The notes beneath the pieces are model-generated. The model saw only the letters and a list, made by a program, of their open reading frames with translations, made no database searches and was not told the DNA's origin. 64,000 nucleotides of DNA from positions 124,001-188,000 of the forward strand of contig NZ_JANAEZ010000001.1 of assembly GCF_024813435.1 (NCBI RefSeq), written 5' to 3'. Below are positions 9,540-19,244 of this stretch, piece by piece (position 1 is the stretch's first letter; each line of letters begins with the position of its first letter). A program made the translations under genes and the position numbers. This stretch comes from Cognataquiflexum gelatinilyticum (lineage in GTDB: Bacteria > Bacteroidota > Bacteroidia > Cytophagales > Cyclobacteriaceae).

Positions 9540-11383
9540 TGAACCTATTTGACAGATATGGCAATATAACTGTCTCAGAGCAGGAACTACCAAATCAAAT
9601 AGATTTTGGAAGGTTTTGTATTATCGGAGATGACGGTAATATAAGGGATATCACCTATTCTAACTTTCAAACAAAAAAAGCTATCCGGCAGGAATTATTG
9701 TTGGATAAAAATAAAAGTATTCAAGATATCTTGATTGACATTGCCATTGACATAAAAAAAGCCGGAAATGACAACTTCACTGTAATTCCATTAATAAGAA
9801 GAATCAGAAATAAGTTGGGATTGAATGATTTCGAAAAACTACTTTACGAAAAGGTTTTTCATTTGGAAGAAATATTTAGAGTGCCCCATTACCTGCTTGA
9901 AAGAGAAATAGAAAAGGTTCATGTTTCAAGGGCAAAAAGAATACCTTCAAAAAGTTATCAGTATTTAGCCTCTCATACCGAAGATTGGGTTCACAAAAGT
10001 ATAGTAAGTTTCAAGCCAAGTCGCATACTAAATGAAGAATTGGAATCAAATTTAGATATCTATGAAAACCAATTAACGATTGCCTTCCTTGAGAGGTGTT
10101 TAATCTACATCAATTCTAGGATGAAGGAAATTCAGGACATCAAATTATTCTTAGCAGATTATGAGAAACTTCTTAAAAATAGGAATGACCAAAAAGGTTG
10201 GTATAAAAAAATCAATAGAAATCTAAGCTTGATTGGCGCTGTTTACGAAGACGACCATTTTCATGGAAAAAACAAAGATGGTTCAACACTCACCGAAACT
10301 GAAGAAGCATTAAATCAAATAAACAAAAGGTTATTGCTTCTTAGGAAATCTAATCTTTTTGATTTAATCAATAAGCGGGCTACACAGTCAATAACCCTTC
10401 GTAATACAAATGTTTTGGTAAATCACAAGCACTACCGATATATTAAAACATTGTGGATTGAACTTGATAAGGTCAAACCTGAGAAAAGTGAATCAGAGAA
10501 AATAAAGTTTGAACAAGATGTCATTAAAGGGCTGAGAGCATTTACCAAAGGCCTTATATGCTACACACTTAAAACCAATTTGGATTTCGAGCCTAAAGGT
10601 AACTACACAAATTTTGAAGCTGAACATCTACAACTAAGTAAAGTGACCTTTCAAGAGTCCGATAAAGGTTCACTCATCCTAAGAATTGGCGAAAAGCAAA
10701 TCAACCTAGTCATAGTTGGTAATTTGCCAGAATTTGATGAAAAACTTATTTCTCTATTAAAAGATAGGCAGACGTTTATTCTTTATTACGACGATAAAAC
10801 AACTATATATAATTCAAGACTTATTCCTATAAATCCATTAGACCCAGATAGTGTTGAACGTGTTGGCGTATTGATTCGGAAATTCTTGTTGTCGGGTTAC
10901 TTAGATATTATTCAGAAGGAATTCAAATTCAAACAGTTGCTAAAAGAATACATTAAATATATTCCAGAAAAATATCTAGAATTTAAGATAACCACCTACA
11001 CCTATAAATTCCATTCTTACCCCAAAGCAAAACTATCATTCGAAGAAATTAAGGCCAGCATTGAAAATGATTCACTGTACAAATCGAAAAGCAGACCTGA
11101 CAAAGAAAACATTATCAGCTGTATTCAGGAACTACTTTCCGAAATCGAAAATAATTCATTGAAATTGAGGAATGATTATTTGAATTGCTTTAACTGTGGT
11201 GAAAAATTACAATCATTTAATATCGACAGGCTAAATTACTTAAAATGTCCTTCTTGTTCTTGTTTAATTGATAGTTCCAATTCCGAAAAGGCTACCCTAA
11301 AAATTGATGATTTTAAGTTTAGTAATTTAACTGATTTGGAGTTTGGAATGGATTCCTTAACCCTAAATTTTGTGGATTTATGA
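9539..11383 (+). CDS. McrC-position protein, possibly DUF2357-like, with C-terminal zinc ribbon
   Basis: This 614-residue protein starts inside the stop codon of the McrB-like gene. Around residues 170-195 the text LDIYENQLTIAFLERCL resembles the conserved acidic-Asn core of DUF2357-type proteins, which accompany McrB-like ATPases in place of McrC. The C-terminus holds a four-cysteine zinc ribbon: CFNCGEK and CPSCSC near 550-583. I cannot locate a complete PD-(D/E)xK nuclease signature with confidence, so nuclease activity is not claimed. The gene overlaps the WYL gene by four bases (ATGA). It is probably the partner that the McrB-like ring acts with; the family assignment is tentative. Confidence 0.55.
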   Translation: MNLFDRYGNITVSEQELPNQIDFGRFCIIGDDGNIRDITYSNFQTKKAIRQELLLDKNKSIQDILIDIAIDIKKAGNDNFTVIPLIRRIRNKLGLNDFEKLLYEKVFHLEEIFRVPHYLLEREIEKVHVSRAKRIPSKSYQYLASHTEDWVHKSIVSFKPSRILNEELESNLDIYENQLTIAFLERCLIYINSRMKEIQDIKLFLADYEKLLKNRNDQKGWYKKINRNLSLIGAVYEDDHFHGKNKDGSTLTETEEALNQINKRLLLLRKSNLFDLINKRATQSITLRNTNVLVNHKHYRYIKTLWIELDKVKPEKSESEKIKFEQDVIKGLRAFTKGLICYTLKTNLDFEPKGNYTNFEAEHLQLSKVTFQESDKGSLILRIGEKQINLVIVGNLPEFDEKLISLLKDRQTFILYYDDKTTIYNSRLIPINPLDPDSVERVGVLIRKFLLSGYLDIIQKEFKFKQLLKEYIKYIPEKYLEFKITTYTYKFHSYPKAKLSFEEIKASIENDSLYKSKSRPDKENIISCIQELLSEIENNSLKLRNDYLNCFNCGEKLQSFNIDRLNYLKCPSCSCLIDSSNSEKATLKIDDFKFSNLTDLEFGMDSLTLNFVDL

Positions 11384-12396
11384 GTATAAACAAAAACGCT
11401 TATTTAAGGTATCATATGCTTGATAAATGCTTTAGCAATAAATACAGATTGTATTTTATTGAAGATCTATTAGAGGAGGTAAATAGAGCGTTGGAAGACT
11501 TTAATGGAGAGGGATCAAAAATTGAAAAAAGGCAATTATTTGATGATATCAAATTCATGGAAAGTGAAGCAGGATGGTCAATTCCGTTGGAAAGAATCAA
11601 GCAAGGTAAAAAAGTATATTACCGATACTTTGAAAAAGATTTCAGTATCAAAAATCAAAAAATCAGTGATGAAGAGCTAGATGCAATTAATGCAGCATTG
11701 ATGGTTCTGCTTCGATTTAGAGGATTACCTCAATTTGAGTGGGTCAATGAATTAATTCCTAAACTTCAATCACTTTTTAGACAAGATGTGATTAAAGAAG
11801 TTATTAGATTTGACGAAAATGAATTTTTAGTAGGTTTAGATTACTTGCCAATACTTTATAAAAGCATTATCAAGGAAATTTCACTTAAGATTGAATACCA
11901 ATCATTCAAAGAAACCCAACCGATATCTATGACAATTCACCCCTATTATTTAAAGCAATTCAATAAAAGGTGGTTCCTTTTTGGTTTAAATGATTCGAAT
12001 GAATTGATTTATAATCTTCCTCTGGATAGAATTAAAAGTATTGCACCTGATATTATAAAATTTAAAAAAAATACAGCTGTTGACTTCACGGAGTATTTTG
12101 AAGACATCATTGGAGTTAGCTTTCGTTCAAACCAAGAGCCAATAAAAATCAATTTACTCATTGATATTGAAATCAGTCCATACATATTGACTAAACCGCT
12201 GCATGGTTCCCAAAAAAAAATAGATTCTACAGATAGAGGAATAATAATCCAAATTGAAGTAATTCCAAACCATGAACTCCGACAATTACTTTTATCCTAT
12301 GGGGATGGGCTCCAAGTGATTTCTCCCGAATCCTACAAAAATGAACTTAAAGAAGTAATTGAAAGAATGTACAAAAAATACAAAACACAAATCTAA
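11380..12396 (+). CDS. WYL-domain regulator
   Basis: A 338-residue protein with an N-terminal helical part that looks like a winged helix (residues 1-75, including RLYFIEDLLEEVN and KRQLFDDIKFME) and a central WYL domain: LKIEYQSF at about 168-176, IHPYYLKQFNKRWFLFG at about 187-203 and PLDRIKSI. WYL domains sense ligands or nucleic acid and are widespread in defence loci as transcriptional regulators. It closes the TerY-P/McrB-like operon, overlapping its neighbour by four bases, and stands only 2 bases ahead of the dioxygenase gene. It may control one or both modules; its operator is not visible because the operon start is outside the window. Confidence 0.85.
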   Translation: MSINKNAYLRYHMLDKCFSNKYRLYFIEDLLEEVNRALEDFNGEGSKIEKRQLFDDIKFMESEAGWSIPLERIKQGKKVYYRYFEKDFSIKNQKISDEELDAINAALMVLLRFRGLPQFEWVNELIPKLQSLFRQDVIKEVIRFDENEFLVGLDYLPILYKSIIKEISLKIEYQSFKETQPISMTIHPYYLKQFNKRWFLFGLNDSNELIYNLPLDRIKSIAPDIIKFKKNTAVDFTEYFEDIIGVSFRSNQEPIKINLLIDIEISPYILTKPLHGSQKKIDSTDRGIIIQIEVIPNHELRQLLLSYGDGLQVISPESYKNELKEVIERMYKKYKTQI

Positions 12397-12398
12397 GT

Positions 12399-13256
12399 AT
12401 GACAAAATTTCGATTTTCGGAAAATAATAATGGAATTGGGGTTACCGTTCACGAAGCCGATTTATCTTTGGGCTTAACCCCCTCCCAAATACTTCAAATT
12501 CAGGAATTACTCAATCGCTATAAGGTTGTCATTTTCAAAAATCAAAATCTCAATGATGATCAATTGAGTGAATTTGCCTTTCGCTTTGGTCCTCCATTTG
12601 TCCCGGACAAGAATTTTCCCGTTTTAGGTAGTCAGGATTCAGGTAATTCCATTGTAATTGTTGGAAATCAAGCCAATGAATATTCGAAATCTTATTTAGG
12701 GCATCAGGAAGTACTGCCGCATTCAGATCACCAGTGGTTAAAATGTCCATCATCAGCATCTTTGCTATACGCATTGGATATTCATCTAAATTCTGCACCA
12801 ACAGTATGGTTCGATATGGTACAGGCATACAATATGCTTGATTCTGAAATCAAATCGATTATTGAAGAAATAAATTCAATTACGTATAATCCTTTTTATA
12901 GACCATTTGGTTCTGTTTCAGCGAAATATGTTGATAGAGACATTGATATTCCTCCGGGGGATACCTTCCCGCATCCTTTGGTTAGAACGCATCCTCTTAC
13001 TAAAGAAAAAATTCTTTACTTGAATATTGCATATGAGTTAGATTTTGTTGGTGTTCCTTATAAAGTTGGAAATGAATTGTTTTCAAAATTGTATGACCAT
13101 ATAATTAACCTTAGTTACAAATACGAACATCAATGGCATAATGGTGATTTGGTATTCTGGGACAATCGGTCTACGATACATTACAGACCGTCATTTGATT
13201 CCAGTATTAGAAGGGTTTTAAAGCGTGTGACCATTGCGGGTGAAATGCCTTATTGA
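12399..13256 (+). CDS. TauD/TfdA-family Fe(II)/2-oxoglutarate-dependent dioxygenase
   Basis: A 285-residue protein with the iron-binding facial triad of the TauD family: His108-x-Asp110 in LPHSDHQW, and distal His261 in STIHYRP. Arg272/Arg276 in the RRVLKRVT segment fit the 2-oxoglutarate anchor. The N-terminal YKVVIFKNQNLNDDQLSEFAFRFG is the usual TauD opening. Such enzymes hydroxylate or desaturate a small substrate while oxidising 2-oxoglutarate to succinate and CO2. The substrate cannot be told from sequence. It is the first gene of the biosynthetic run and lies 2 bases after the WYL gene, with 19 bases to the HD-domain gene. Confidence 0.88.
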   Translation: MTKFRFSENNNGIGVTVHEADLSLGLTPSQILQIQELLNRYKVVIFKNQNLNDDQLSEFAFRFGPPFVPDKNFPVLGSQDSGNSIVIVGNQANEYSKSYLGHQEVLPHSDHQWLKCPSSASLLYALDIHLNSAPTVWFDMVQAYNMLDSEIKSIIEEINSITYNPFYRPFGSVSAKYVDRDIDIPPGDTFPHPLVRTHPLTKEKILYLNIAYELDFVGVPYKVGNELFSKLYDHIINLSYKYEHQWHNGDLVFWDNRSTIHYRPSFDSSIRRVLKRVTIAGEMPY

Positions 13257-13275
13257 TAAAAAATAGTTTAATAAC

Positions 13276-14133
13276 ATGAAATTGAATAACGAAGGTTTAC
13301 ATCCTCAGGACATAAATAGCATTTCTAATAAACTTTTAGATATGCTGGTAGATATTGCCAGGCAGATAATCGAGACTAGGCCTGAGAACGAAAATTTCCT
13401 AATAAATCCTGATGACCCAATTGAACATGTAAGTAACTGGCATCAATTTGGTATAATTACGCATACAAAAGTTGTATTAGATGCATACATAGCGACTATA
13501 TCCGAGTATTTTATCAATTGGCAAGTTGAAGATAAGATCAAAAGTAAACTAGAAGTAAAAATTGATAATATAGCGAAACACGACTTAATTAAAATTGGAA
13601 TTATTTTGCATGATATTGGAAAATTTGCAAGAAAATTCAAAAATGAAGGTGGTAAATTAGAGCATAATTTTTACGGCCATGAAGAAATTTCTGAAACTTT
13701 AATTGTTTCTGAAGACTCCTTCATTCATAAACTACTAAAAAACTCCTTTGGTTTAACAATTCCACAAATAGCTTACATAGGGCGAATTGCAGGTTTACAT
13801 TTTGAACTAGGTAAATCTCGTGACGCAGCAAGAAGAGCGTCACATGGTTATTCAATAAGCTTCTCTGAAAGTAAAGAATGCGAAAAGGTATTTTTAGATA
13901 TTGCATCCAATTTTCATGATTTCAAGGAAGAAATTGGTATACTTTTTCTCTGTGATAGCTTGGGCAAAACCGATATTAGGATTAGGGCAGAAAAGGACGA
14001 AGAGATTGACCTGCATATAGCCTTTATTAGTCAAGCATTAGAGGAAAGGAAAATAAACCCGCTTTTAATTAATGCTATAAAACAACTTCCGGTTAATATA
14101 GCTATTACAAAAAAATATCTTCAAACAATATAA
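13276..14133 (+). CDS. HD-domain phosphohydrolase
   Basis: This 285-residue protein has the metal-binding set of an HD domain in the right order: His63 (GIITHTKVVL), His112-Asp113 (ILHDIGKFA), His135 (FYGHEEIS) and Asp227 (LFLCDSLGKTDIR). HD domains hydrolyse phosphate esters, often of nucleotides. The spacing is like that of HD domains in nucleotidyl-transferase-type proteins rather than GAF/HD-GYP signalling proteins; no other domain is present. One base separates it from the oxidoreductase gene. In this cluster it may dephosphorylate a pathway intermediate (inference). Confidence 0.75.
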   Translation: MKLNNEGLHPQDINSISNKLLDMLVDIARQIIETRPENENFLINPDDPIEHVSNWHQFGIITHTKVVLDAYIATISEYFINWQVEDKIKSKLEVKIDNIAKHDLIKIGIILHDIGKFARKFKNEGGKLEHNFYGHEEISETLIVSEDSFIHKLLKNSFGLTIPQIAYIGRIAGLHFELGKSRDAARRASHGYSISFSESKECEKVFLDIASNFHDFKEEIGILFLCDSLGKTDIRIRAEKDEEIDLHIAFISQALEERKINPLLINAIKQLPVNIAITKKYLQTI

Positions 14134-14134
14134 A

Positions 14135-15613
14135 ATGGCAATCAATAAAAAATCAAATGTTATATTAATTGGTTGTGGCCCACATGCCAGGCGGGTTTAC
14201 CTTCCAGCTTTGCATAGAATCAGCAAAATTAAATTAGAATTAATAATTGACTTAGAAAGCCAAGCTTCGGAAGTTCATAAGGCTGCAAAAAAATTTGAAC
14301 AAACTGAGTTATGGTTAATTCAACCATTTACAGATGTTATTCCTGCTGAATTTGCAAAGAGACTTTCAAATTTTGTTCGAGAAAAAGGAATATCAGGTGT
14401 AATAATAGCAACTGAACCACTAGTACATAAAGCTTATGCCGAATGGGCGTTACAAAATGGTTTAAATATTCTTATGGATAAACCAATAACAACCAGGGTG
14501 AACGCTATAAGTGATCTTTCAAATGCGGAAGGGATACTGGATGATTATTTTATCTTACTAGAAAAATACAAAAAATTACAGTTTGAAAAAGAAACTGTAT
14601 TTATGATTAATTCACATCGCAGATTTCATAAGGGGTTTCAGTTTGTCATTGACAAAATTCGTGAGGTTGGTGAAAAAACTAACTGCCCTATTACTTTTGT
14701 TCAAGCTTATCATTCTGATGGTCAATGGCGGTTTCCAAATGAAATTGTTACCCAACAGTACCATCCGTATTCATCTGGCTATGGGAAAGCATCACATAGC
14801 GGTTATCATATTTTTGATACAATCTACCAGTTTTACAAAGCAGCCGGAGTTCATGAAAAAATAGCAGATACAATGGAAATTGTCAGTTCCTTTATTCAAC
14901 CAAATGGTTTTTTCACTCAATTAAAAAAAGAAGATTATAAAGCAATCTTCGGTGAACAATATGATTTGGTAAATAAATGGAGCGACGAACAACTCAGGCT
15001 AATTTGTGGTGATTTTGGAGAAATTGATCTTTCCGCAATAATTACCTTAAAAAAGAATGAGGAGGCCATTGCAAACTTTAATGTAAACCTCATCCATAAT
15101 GGTTTTGCCGGCCGAACATGGATCAATCCAGGAAAAGATTTATATAAAGGCAATGGAAGAATTAAACACGAAAGTTATAATATACAGCAGGGGCCTTTTC
15201 AAAACATTCAGATTCACGCTTATCAAGCATCTGACCAACACGATGCAAACATGGGTCGAGAAGAGTATCTGGGTGGTAAGAATCATTTTGAGATTTATGT
15301 TTTTCGTAATCCAATCTTCGCCGATTCTTCAACACAGCCAAAAATTTACAAACTAAGTGATTTAACTGATGAAGAAAATTTGGAATCTGAATCCATGATA
15401 ACAATGGAATGGGTAAAATTTAAAGTAGTAGAGGAATTTGCTGATTACCTTACAGGGAGAAAAAGTAAAGAATTGATTAACTCTCAAATTGAAGATCATC
15501 TTGTTCCTGTCCAGATAATGAGTGGAATATATTCCTCAAATATTCTGAGAAAAAGTAATGCATCCAATATTGTAAAATCAGCATTCGGCTTTGTAGAAGA
15601 TTATTCAAAATGA
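14135..15613 (+). CDS. Gfo/Idh/MocA-family NAD(P)-dependent oxidoreductase
   Basis: A 492-residue protein, longer than the usual 330-400 of the family. The N-terminus is a Rossmann fold (NVILIGCGPHARRVYLPAL, residues 8-26) and the catalytic-lysine motif reads MDKPITTR near residue 114, equivalent to the family's EKP. The C-terminal two thirds carry HSDGQW and GYHIFDTIYQ segments typical of the substrate domain of sugar or cyclitol dehydrogenases. Likely role: oxidation or reduction of a sugar-like hydroxyl. It overlaps the hydroxyacid dehydrogenase gene by four bases (ATGA), so the two are probably translated together. Confidence 0.82.
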   Translation: MAINKKSNVILIGCGPHARRVYLPALHRISKIKLELIIDLESQASEVHKAAKKFEQTELWLIQPFTDVIPAEFAKRLSNFVREKGISGVIIATEPLVHKAYAEWALQNGLNILMDKPITTRVNAISDLSNAEGILDDYFILLEKYKKLQFEKETVFMINSHRRFHKGFQFVIDKIREVGEKTNCPITFVQAYHSDGQWRFPNEIVTQQYHPYSSGYGKASHSGYHIFDTIYQFYKAAGVHEKIADTMEIVSSFIQPNGFFTQLKKEDYKAIFGEQYDLVNKWSDEQLRLICGDFGEIDLSAIITLKKNEEAIANFNVNLIHNGFAGRTWINPGKDLYKGNGRIKHESYNIQQGPFQNIQIHAYQASDQHDANMGREEYLGGKNHFEIYVFRNPIFADSSTQPKIYKLSDLTDEENLESESMITMEWVKFKVVEEFADYLTGRKSKELINSQIEDHLVPVQIMSGIYSSNILRKSNASNIVKSAFGFVEDYSK

Positions 15614-16539
15614 AAACAGTCCTGATTCAACCAGATGTAAAGGGAGTGAATGAGTTTCATAGTATTTTATCAAATGATTTGATAGGATATAACATAGTAA
15701 CTTCAGTTAGCGATGTAAACCTTTCCGATATCCATGTTGTAATTATTTGGCTTTCAGTACCCGACTTTCTTATCAAACTCCCGAATTTGAAGTTAATATT
15801 ATCATGTGGAAGCGGTGTGAATCACATTATAAATTCATCAAATCTACCGCATAAAATTCCACTGATAAGACTTGTTGATCCCTACTTAAGAAACCGTGTC
15901 GCAGACTATGTGGTCGAACAAATTTTAAATAAATTCTACCCTACATTAAATCTTAGAAAATTACAGATGGATGCGTCAAATGTTTTTGACATCATTAGAA
16001 AGGAAAAGCTTATAATTGGTATAATGGGCCTTGGTCTTATAGGGTCCACCATTGCTGAGAAGTTAAAAAATTTAGGTTTCGAAGTGGCTGGATGGGTTAA
16101 AACATCAAAAAATAGAATAATAAAAGATGTTTATATCGGAGAAGATGAAAAAGTGGAATTAGTAAAAAAATCAAATATCCTAGTCTGTCAATTGCCTTTA
16201 ACAAGAGAAACAAAGGGGATTCTTAACATCAACCTATTTAATCATCTACCGGATGGAGCTTTTCTGATAAATGTTGGAAGAGGGGACCATTTAATTGAAT
16301 CTGACCTATTAAAAGCACTGGAAATGGGCAAACTTTCGGGAGCATGCCTTGATGTTTTGGAAAAAGAACCATTACCGGAAAACCATCCTTTTCATAAACA
16401 ACCAAATATCAAAATTACGCCCCATATAGCAGGGTATATAGGTCCTGAAACCCAGGCTCCATATGCCTCAAAAGTAATTATGGGATTTTTCAAAAATGAA
16501 AAATTAAAGGGTAAAGTAGATTATAATTCCCTTTATTAA
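15610..16539 (+). CDS. D-isomer-specific 2-hydroxyacid dehydrogenase
   Basis: A 309-residue protein of normal family length. The nucleotide-binding loop is GLGLIG at 140-145, and the three catalytic residues are in place: Arg224 (INVGRG), Glu253 (LEKEPLPE) and His272 (TPHIAG). The family reduces 2-keto acids to D-2-hydroxy acids, or the reverse, with NAD(P)H. It starts inside the oxidoreductase stop codon. The substrate is unknown; together with the neighbouring oxidoreductase it may process an oxidised sugar or sugar acid (inference). Confidence 0.88.
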   Translation: MKTVLIQPDVKGVNEFHSILSNDLIGYNIVTSVSDVNLSDIHVVIIWLSVPDFLIKLPNLKLILSCGSGVNHIINSSNLPHKIPLIRLVDPYLRNRVADYVVEQILNKFYPTLNLRKLQMDASNVFDIIRKEKLIIGIMGLGLIGSTIAEKLKNLGFEVAGWVKTSKNRIIKDVYIGEDEKVELVKKSNILVCQLPLTRETKGILNINLFNHLPDGAFLINVGRGDHLIESDLLKALEMGKLSGACLDVLEKEPLPENHPFHKQPNIKITPHIAGYIGPETQAPYASKVIMGFFKNEKLKGKVDYNSLY

Positions 16540-16549
16540 TCTTTCAATA

Positions 16550-17719
16550 ATGTATTCCAAGCAAAGAATGAATCAAAAAATACTTCTCCACTGCCAATAT
16601 GTATATGGAATTGGACATTTAGTCAGAGCAGTGGAGCTAGCAAGAGGTTTGAGCAATCACTTTCAAATATTTATACTTAATGGAGGGGAAGCTGTGCCAA
16701 ATTTTGATATACCCGAAAATTTAAAAATCATCCAGATGCCGGCTATTTATAAGGAAGAAAATTCGGACTCATTATTGTCGGTCGATCCATCTATAAACAT
16801 AGAACAGTGCTTTAAAAGCCGGAAAAAAATAATAACACAGTCAGTTGAAGAAATTAAACCTGATATTCTTATAACTGAACATTTCCCTTTTGGACTACTT
16901 TTTGAAAATGAAGTGTTGGAATTAATCGATAAAGTAAAAATTGAAAACCCCAAGGCCAAAATCGTATCAAGTGTAAGGGACATTATTGAATCCAAAGGAG
17001 GAGGAAAAAGAGATGATTATGTCTGTGAATTAATTAATAAATGGTATGACTTGGTTCTCGTTCATGGAGATGGGAATTTTGCAGGGTTATCAAAAAGTTT
17101 TTCAAAAACAGAAATGATTAAAATCCCTGTTATTCAAACAGGATATATCACTAGGGAAATTCCTAAAGTAAAAAATGTCAAAAAACCCCCTTTAATACTT
17201 GCGTCGGTTGCAGCAGGACGGATGGGTAATGAATTGCTGGATAGCCTAATTGATAGTCATTTAAGAATTAAAGAAAAAAAGAGACACAATCTGGTACTAT
17301 TCTCAGGTGCATTTCAAAAAGACTTTAAAAAACAACAAGAGAAGGTTATTTCCCTTAAGTCTAAGGGAATCGAAATTCATCTCTTTGACAGTAGAAAATA
17401 CTTAAAATATCTTTCAAACGCGTCTTTAGTAATTTCACTGGGAGGCTATAACTCAATTATTGAATCTGTTTCTGCAAAAAAACCAATGTTAATTTACCAA
17501 AGAGGATTTTCTGGAGGAAATGAAGAGCAAAATATGAGAATTCAGCTTTTTCAAAAGAATGGTAATTTGGACATTTTAAAATCAGATGATCTAAATTCAG
17601 AGACCTTATCACTTAGGATTCTTAATGCGATCAATAATCCTAAAGCCCCTGATTGTGAATTGAACTTGAATGGTGTTTACAACTCCTCACAAGCTTTAAC
17701 CAGTCTAATGAACTCTTAG
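16550..17719 (+). CDS. MurG-like (GT-B fold) glycosyltransferase
   Basis: The protein has 389 residues; an in-frame ATG at 16568 (MNQKILLHCQ) would give a start with less N-terminal extension and is a real alternative. YGIGHLVRAVELARGL near residues 17-32 matches the GHxxR donor-entry loop of GT28/MurG-like enzymes, and SLGGYNSIIESVSAKKPML...EEQNMRI near 305-345 matches the nucleotide-sugar-binding C-terminal domain. It should transfer a sugar from an activated donor. No membrane segment is visible. It lies 10 bases after the dehydrogenase gene and 14 before the deacetylase gene; a glycosyltransferase next to a deacetylase suggests an N-acetyl sugar is first attached and then deacetylated (inference). 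Confidence 0.8.
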   Translation: MYSKQRMNQKILLHCQYVYGIGHLVRAVELARGLSNHFQIFILNGGEAVPNFDIPENLKIIQMPAIYKEENSDSLLSVDPSINIEQCFKSRKKIITQSVEEIKPDILITEHFPFGLLFENEVLELIDKVKIENPKAKIVSSVRDIIESKGGGKRDDYVCELINKWYDLVLVHGDGNFAGLSKSFSKTEMIKIPVIQTGYITREIPKVKNVKKPPLILASVAAGRMGNELLDSLIDSHLRIKEKKRHNLVLFSGAFQKDFKKQQEKVISLKSKGIEIHLFDSRKYLKYLSNASLVISLGGYNSIIESVSAKKPMLIYQRGFSGGNEEQNMRIQLFQKNGNLDILKSDDLNSETLSLRILNAINNPKAPDCELNLNGVYNSSQALTSLMNS

Positions 17720-17733
17720 ATTAACCACATTAA

Positions 17734-18459
17734 GTGATGACTACCATAAAAACAGACCCTTCTAACAATATAAACATACTCTTATATCATCAAATTGGTG
17801 ATAGACCGCAAACCTATACCAATCTAGATTGCTTTTGCAACTCGACAACGTTTCACCTTCAAATGGAATTTCTATATAATTCTGAATATAAGGTAATTTC
17901 TTTGTATCAAGCCTTGGATTTAATATTCAACAAGAAGGTCATTGATGATAAATATGTAGTACTGACTTTTGATGATGGATGCGAAAAATTTTATAGCATT
18001 ACCTACCCTATTCTTGAGAAATTTGGATTTCCTTCCATGATTTATCCCGTTGCCGGATATCTGGGAAAACAGGCAGAATGGGGAGGGAAAAAATTACCTC
18101 ATTTAAAGATCCTTTCAAAAAGCATGTTATGCGAACTCAATAAGCTCGGAGTAGAAGTTGGTGCACATACTATGGATCATGTTAGGTTAACACAGATAAA
18201 CAGGAAAGAATCATTTTACCAATTAAATGAGTGTAAAGACGTTTTAGAGCAATTGTTAGGAAAGGAAATTATTTCATTTTCTTACCCCCATGGAGATTTC
18301 AATCAAGAAACTATTGATATTTTAAAGGAAACAGGCTTTTTAAATGCTTTGACATGTATGTCAAACTATGCTCAAGAGGCAAAATCAGTTTATGAAATAC
18401 CAAGGAAGTACATAACATATTTTGATGATATAGACGGATTTAGAATAAAGCTAAATTAA
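17734..18459 (+). CDS. Polysaccharide deacetylase (NodB homology domain)
   Basis: A 241-residue protein with the ordered CE4/NodB motifs: TFDDG at 78-82 (catalytic base and metal Asp), AHTMDH with metal ligands His145 and His149, and FSYPHGDFN near 184-192. These enzymes remove N-acetyl groups from GlcNAc-type sugars using a divalent metal. There is no signal peptide, so it works in the cytoplasm, unlike most cell-wall deacetylases; this fits a role on a biosynthetic intermediate. Gaps to the flanking genes are 14 and 5 bases. Confidence 0.88.
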   Translation: MMTTIKTDPSNNINILLYHQIGDRPQTYTNLDCFCNSTTFHLQMEFLYNSEYKVISLYQALDLIFNKKVIDDKYVVLTFDDGCEKFYSITYPILEKFGFPSMIYPVAGYLGKQAEWGGKKLPHLKILSKSMLCELNKLGVEVGAHTMDHVRLTQINRKESFYQLNECKDVLEQLLGKEIISFSYPHGDFNQETIDILKETGFLNALTCMSNYAQEAKSVYEIPRKYITYFDDIDGFRIKLN

Positions 18460-18464
18460 TAATC

Positions 18465-19217
18465 ATGAGCAGCATCCCCTACCCACTTTTTGAAAAAATC
18501 TCCATTGAAAGCAACTCCTATTGCAATAGGTCTTGCTCATTTTGTACCAGATCTAGTGATAATAGAGAAAAAGTTCGGATGCCTGAAGAATTAATCTTTA
18601 AAGTATTGTTTGAACTTGCAGAAATAGAATATAAGGGCCTCATTTCATTTCATTTTTACAACGAAGTTTTTACTGATAAAAGGATTTTTACCTTTTTCGA
18701 AAAATGTAAAGAGTTAGGATTAAACAACTATATATTCACAAATGGAGATTTTTTGACAAAGGAAGTTGTCGACCGATTAAAAAATTATAATATAAAGGAA
18801 TTTGCACTTTCAATCTATGATTGGAAAACTGAAGAAGACTTTCAGGCTAAATGTGATTATTTTCAGGAGGAGCTTAAACTGTCAGATCATAATTGGGAAT
18901 TTTATATCATTAAGGGTGGAGACAATTTTGGAAATAGAGCCGGTTATGTCTCTCATAAAGAAGAAAAACTTCCTTTACCCCTTACCGCAGGATGTTCAAA
19001 AATTGAAAAAAAGATAGATGTAAGATATGATGGTTCAGTTGTGATGTGCTGTCAAGATTATTATAGTGTCCACAAAATTGGGGATATTAGAAAAGATAAT
19101 ATAATAGATATATGGTATGGTGAAATCAGAAGGAAGCAAATCAGTGATCTTCGAATGGGACTAAGAAAATGTTATGAATTATGTTCTAAATGTTCCGACT
19201 ATATTGTAGAAATTTAA
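18465..19217 (+). CDS. Radical SAM protein with SPASM-like C-terminal cysteines
   Basis: A 250-residue protein. The radical SAM cluster motif is Cys20-x3-Cys24-x2-Cys27 (YCNRSCSFC). The C-terminal region adds CC (about 196-197) and CYELCSKC (about 237-244), which together resemble the auxiliary Fe-S binding region of SPASM/twitch proteins, followed by the usual IGDIRKDNIIDIWYG linker. At 250 residues it is short for the family. Such enzymes catalyse difficult radical steps such as epimerisation, dehydrogenation or C-C bond formation on sugars or peptides. No precursor peptide gene is visible close by, which favours a sugar-type substrate (inference). Confidence 0.85.
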   Translation: MSSIPYPLFEKISIESNSYCNRSCSFCTRSSDNREKVRMPEELIFKVLFELAEIEYKGLISFHFYNEVFTDKRIFTFFEKCKELGLNNYIFTNGDFLTKEVVDRLKNYNIKEFALSIYDWKTEEDFQAKCDYFQEELKLSDHNWEFYIIKGGDNFGNRAGYVSHKEEKLPLPLTAGCSKIEKKIDVRYDGSVVMCCQDYYSVHKIGDIRKDNIIDIWYGEIRRKQISDLRMGLRKCYELCSKCSDYIVEI

Positions 19218-19244
19218 ATTGATTATAGACTCAGGAAGCTTTAA

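Noticed and set aside
1..12396. Full tellurite-resistance (ter) operon
   Set aside because: Only the TerY-P triad is visible; no TerC membrane protein and no TerD/TerZ-type genes are in the window.
18465..19217. RiPP (modified peptide) cluster around the radical SAM gene
   Set aside because: No short precursor peptide frame, peptidase or peptide exporter is adjacent; neighbours are sugar-type enzymes.
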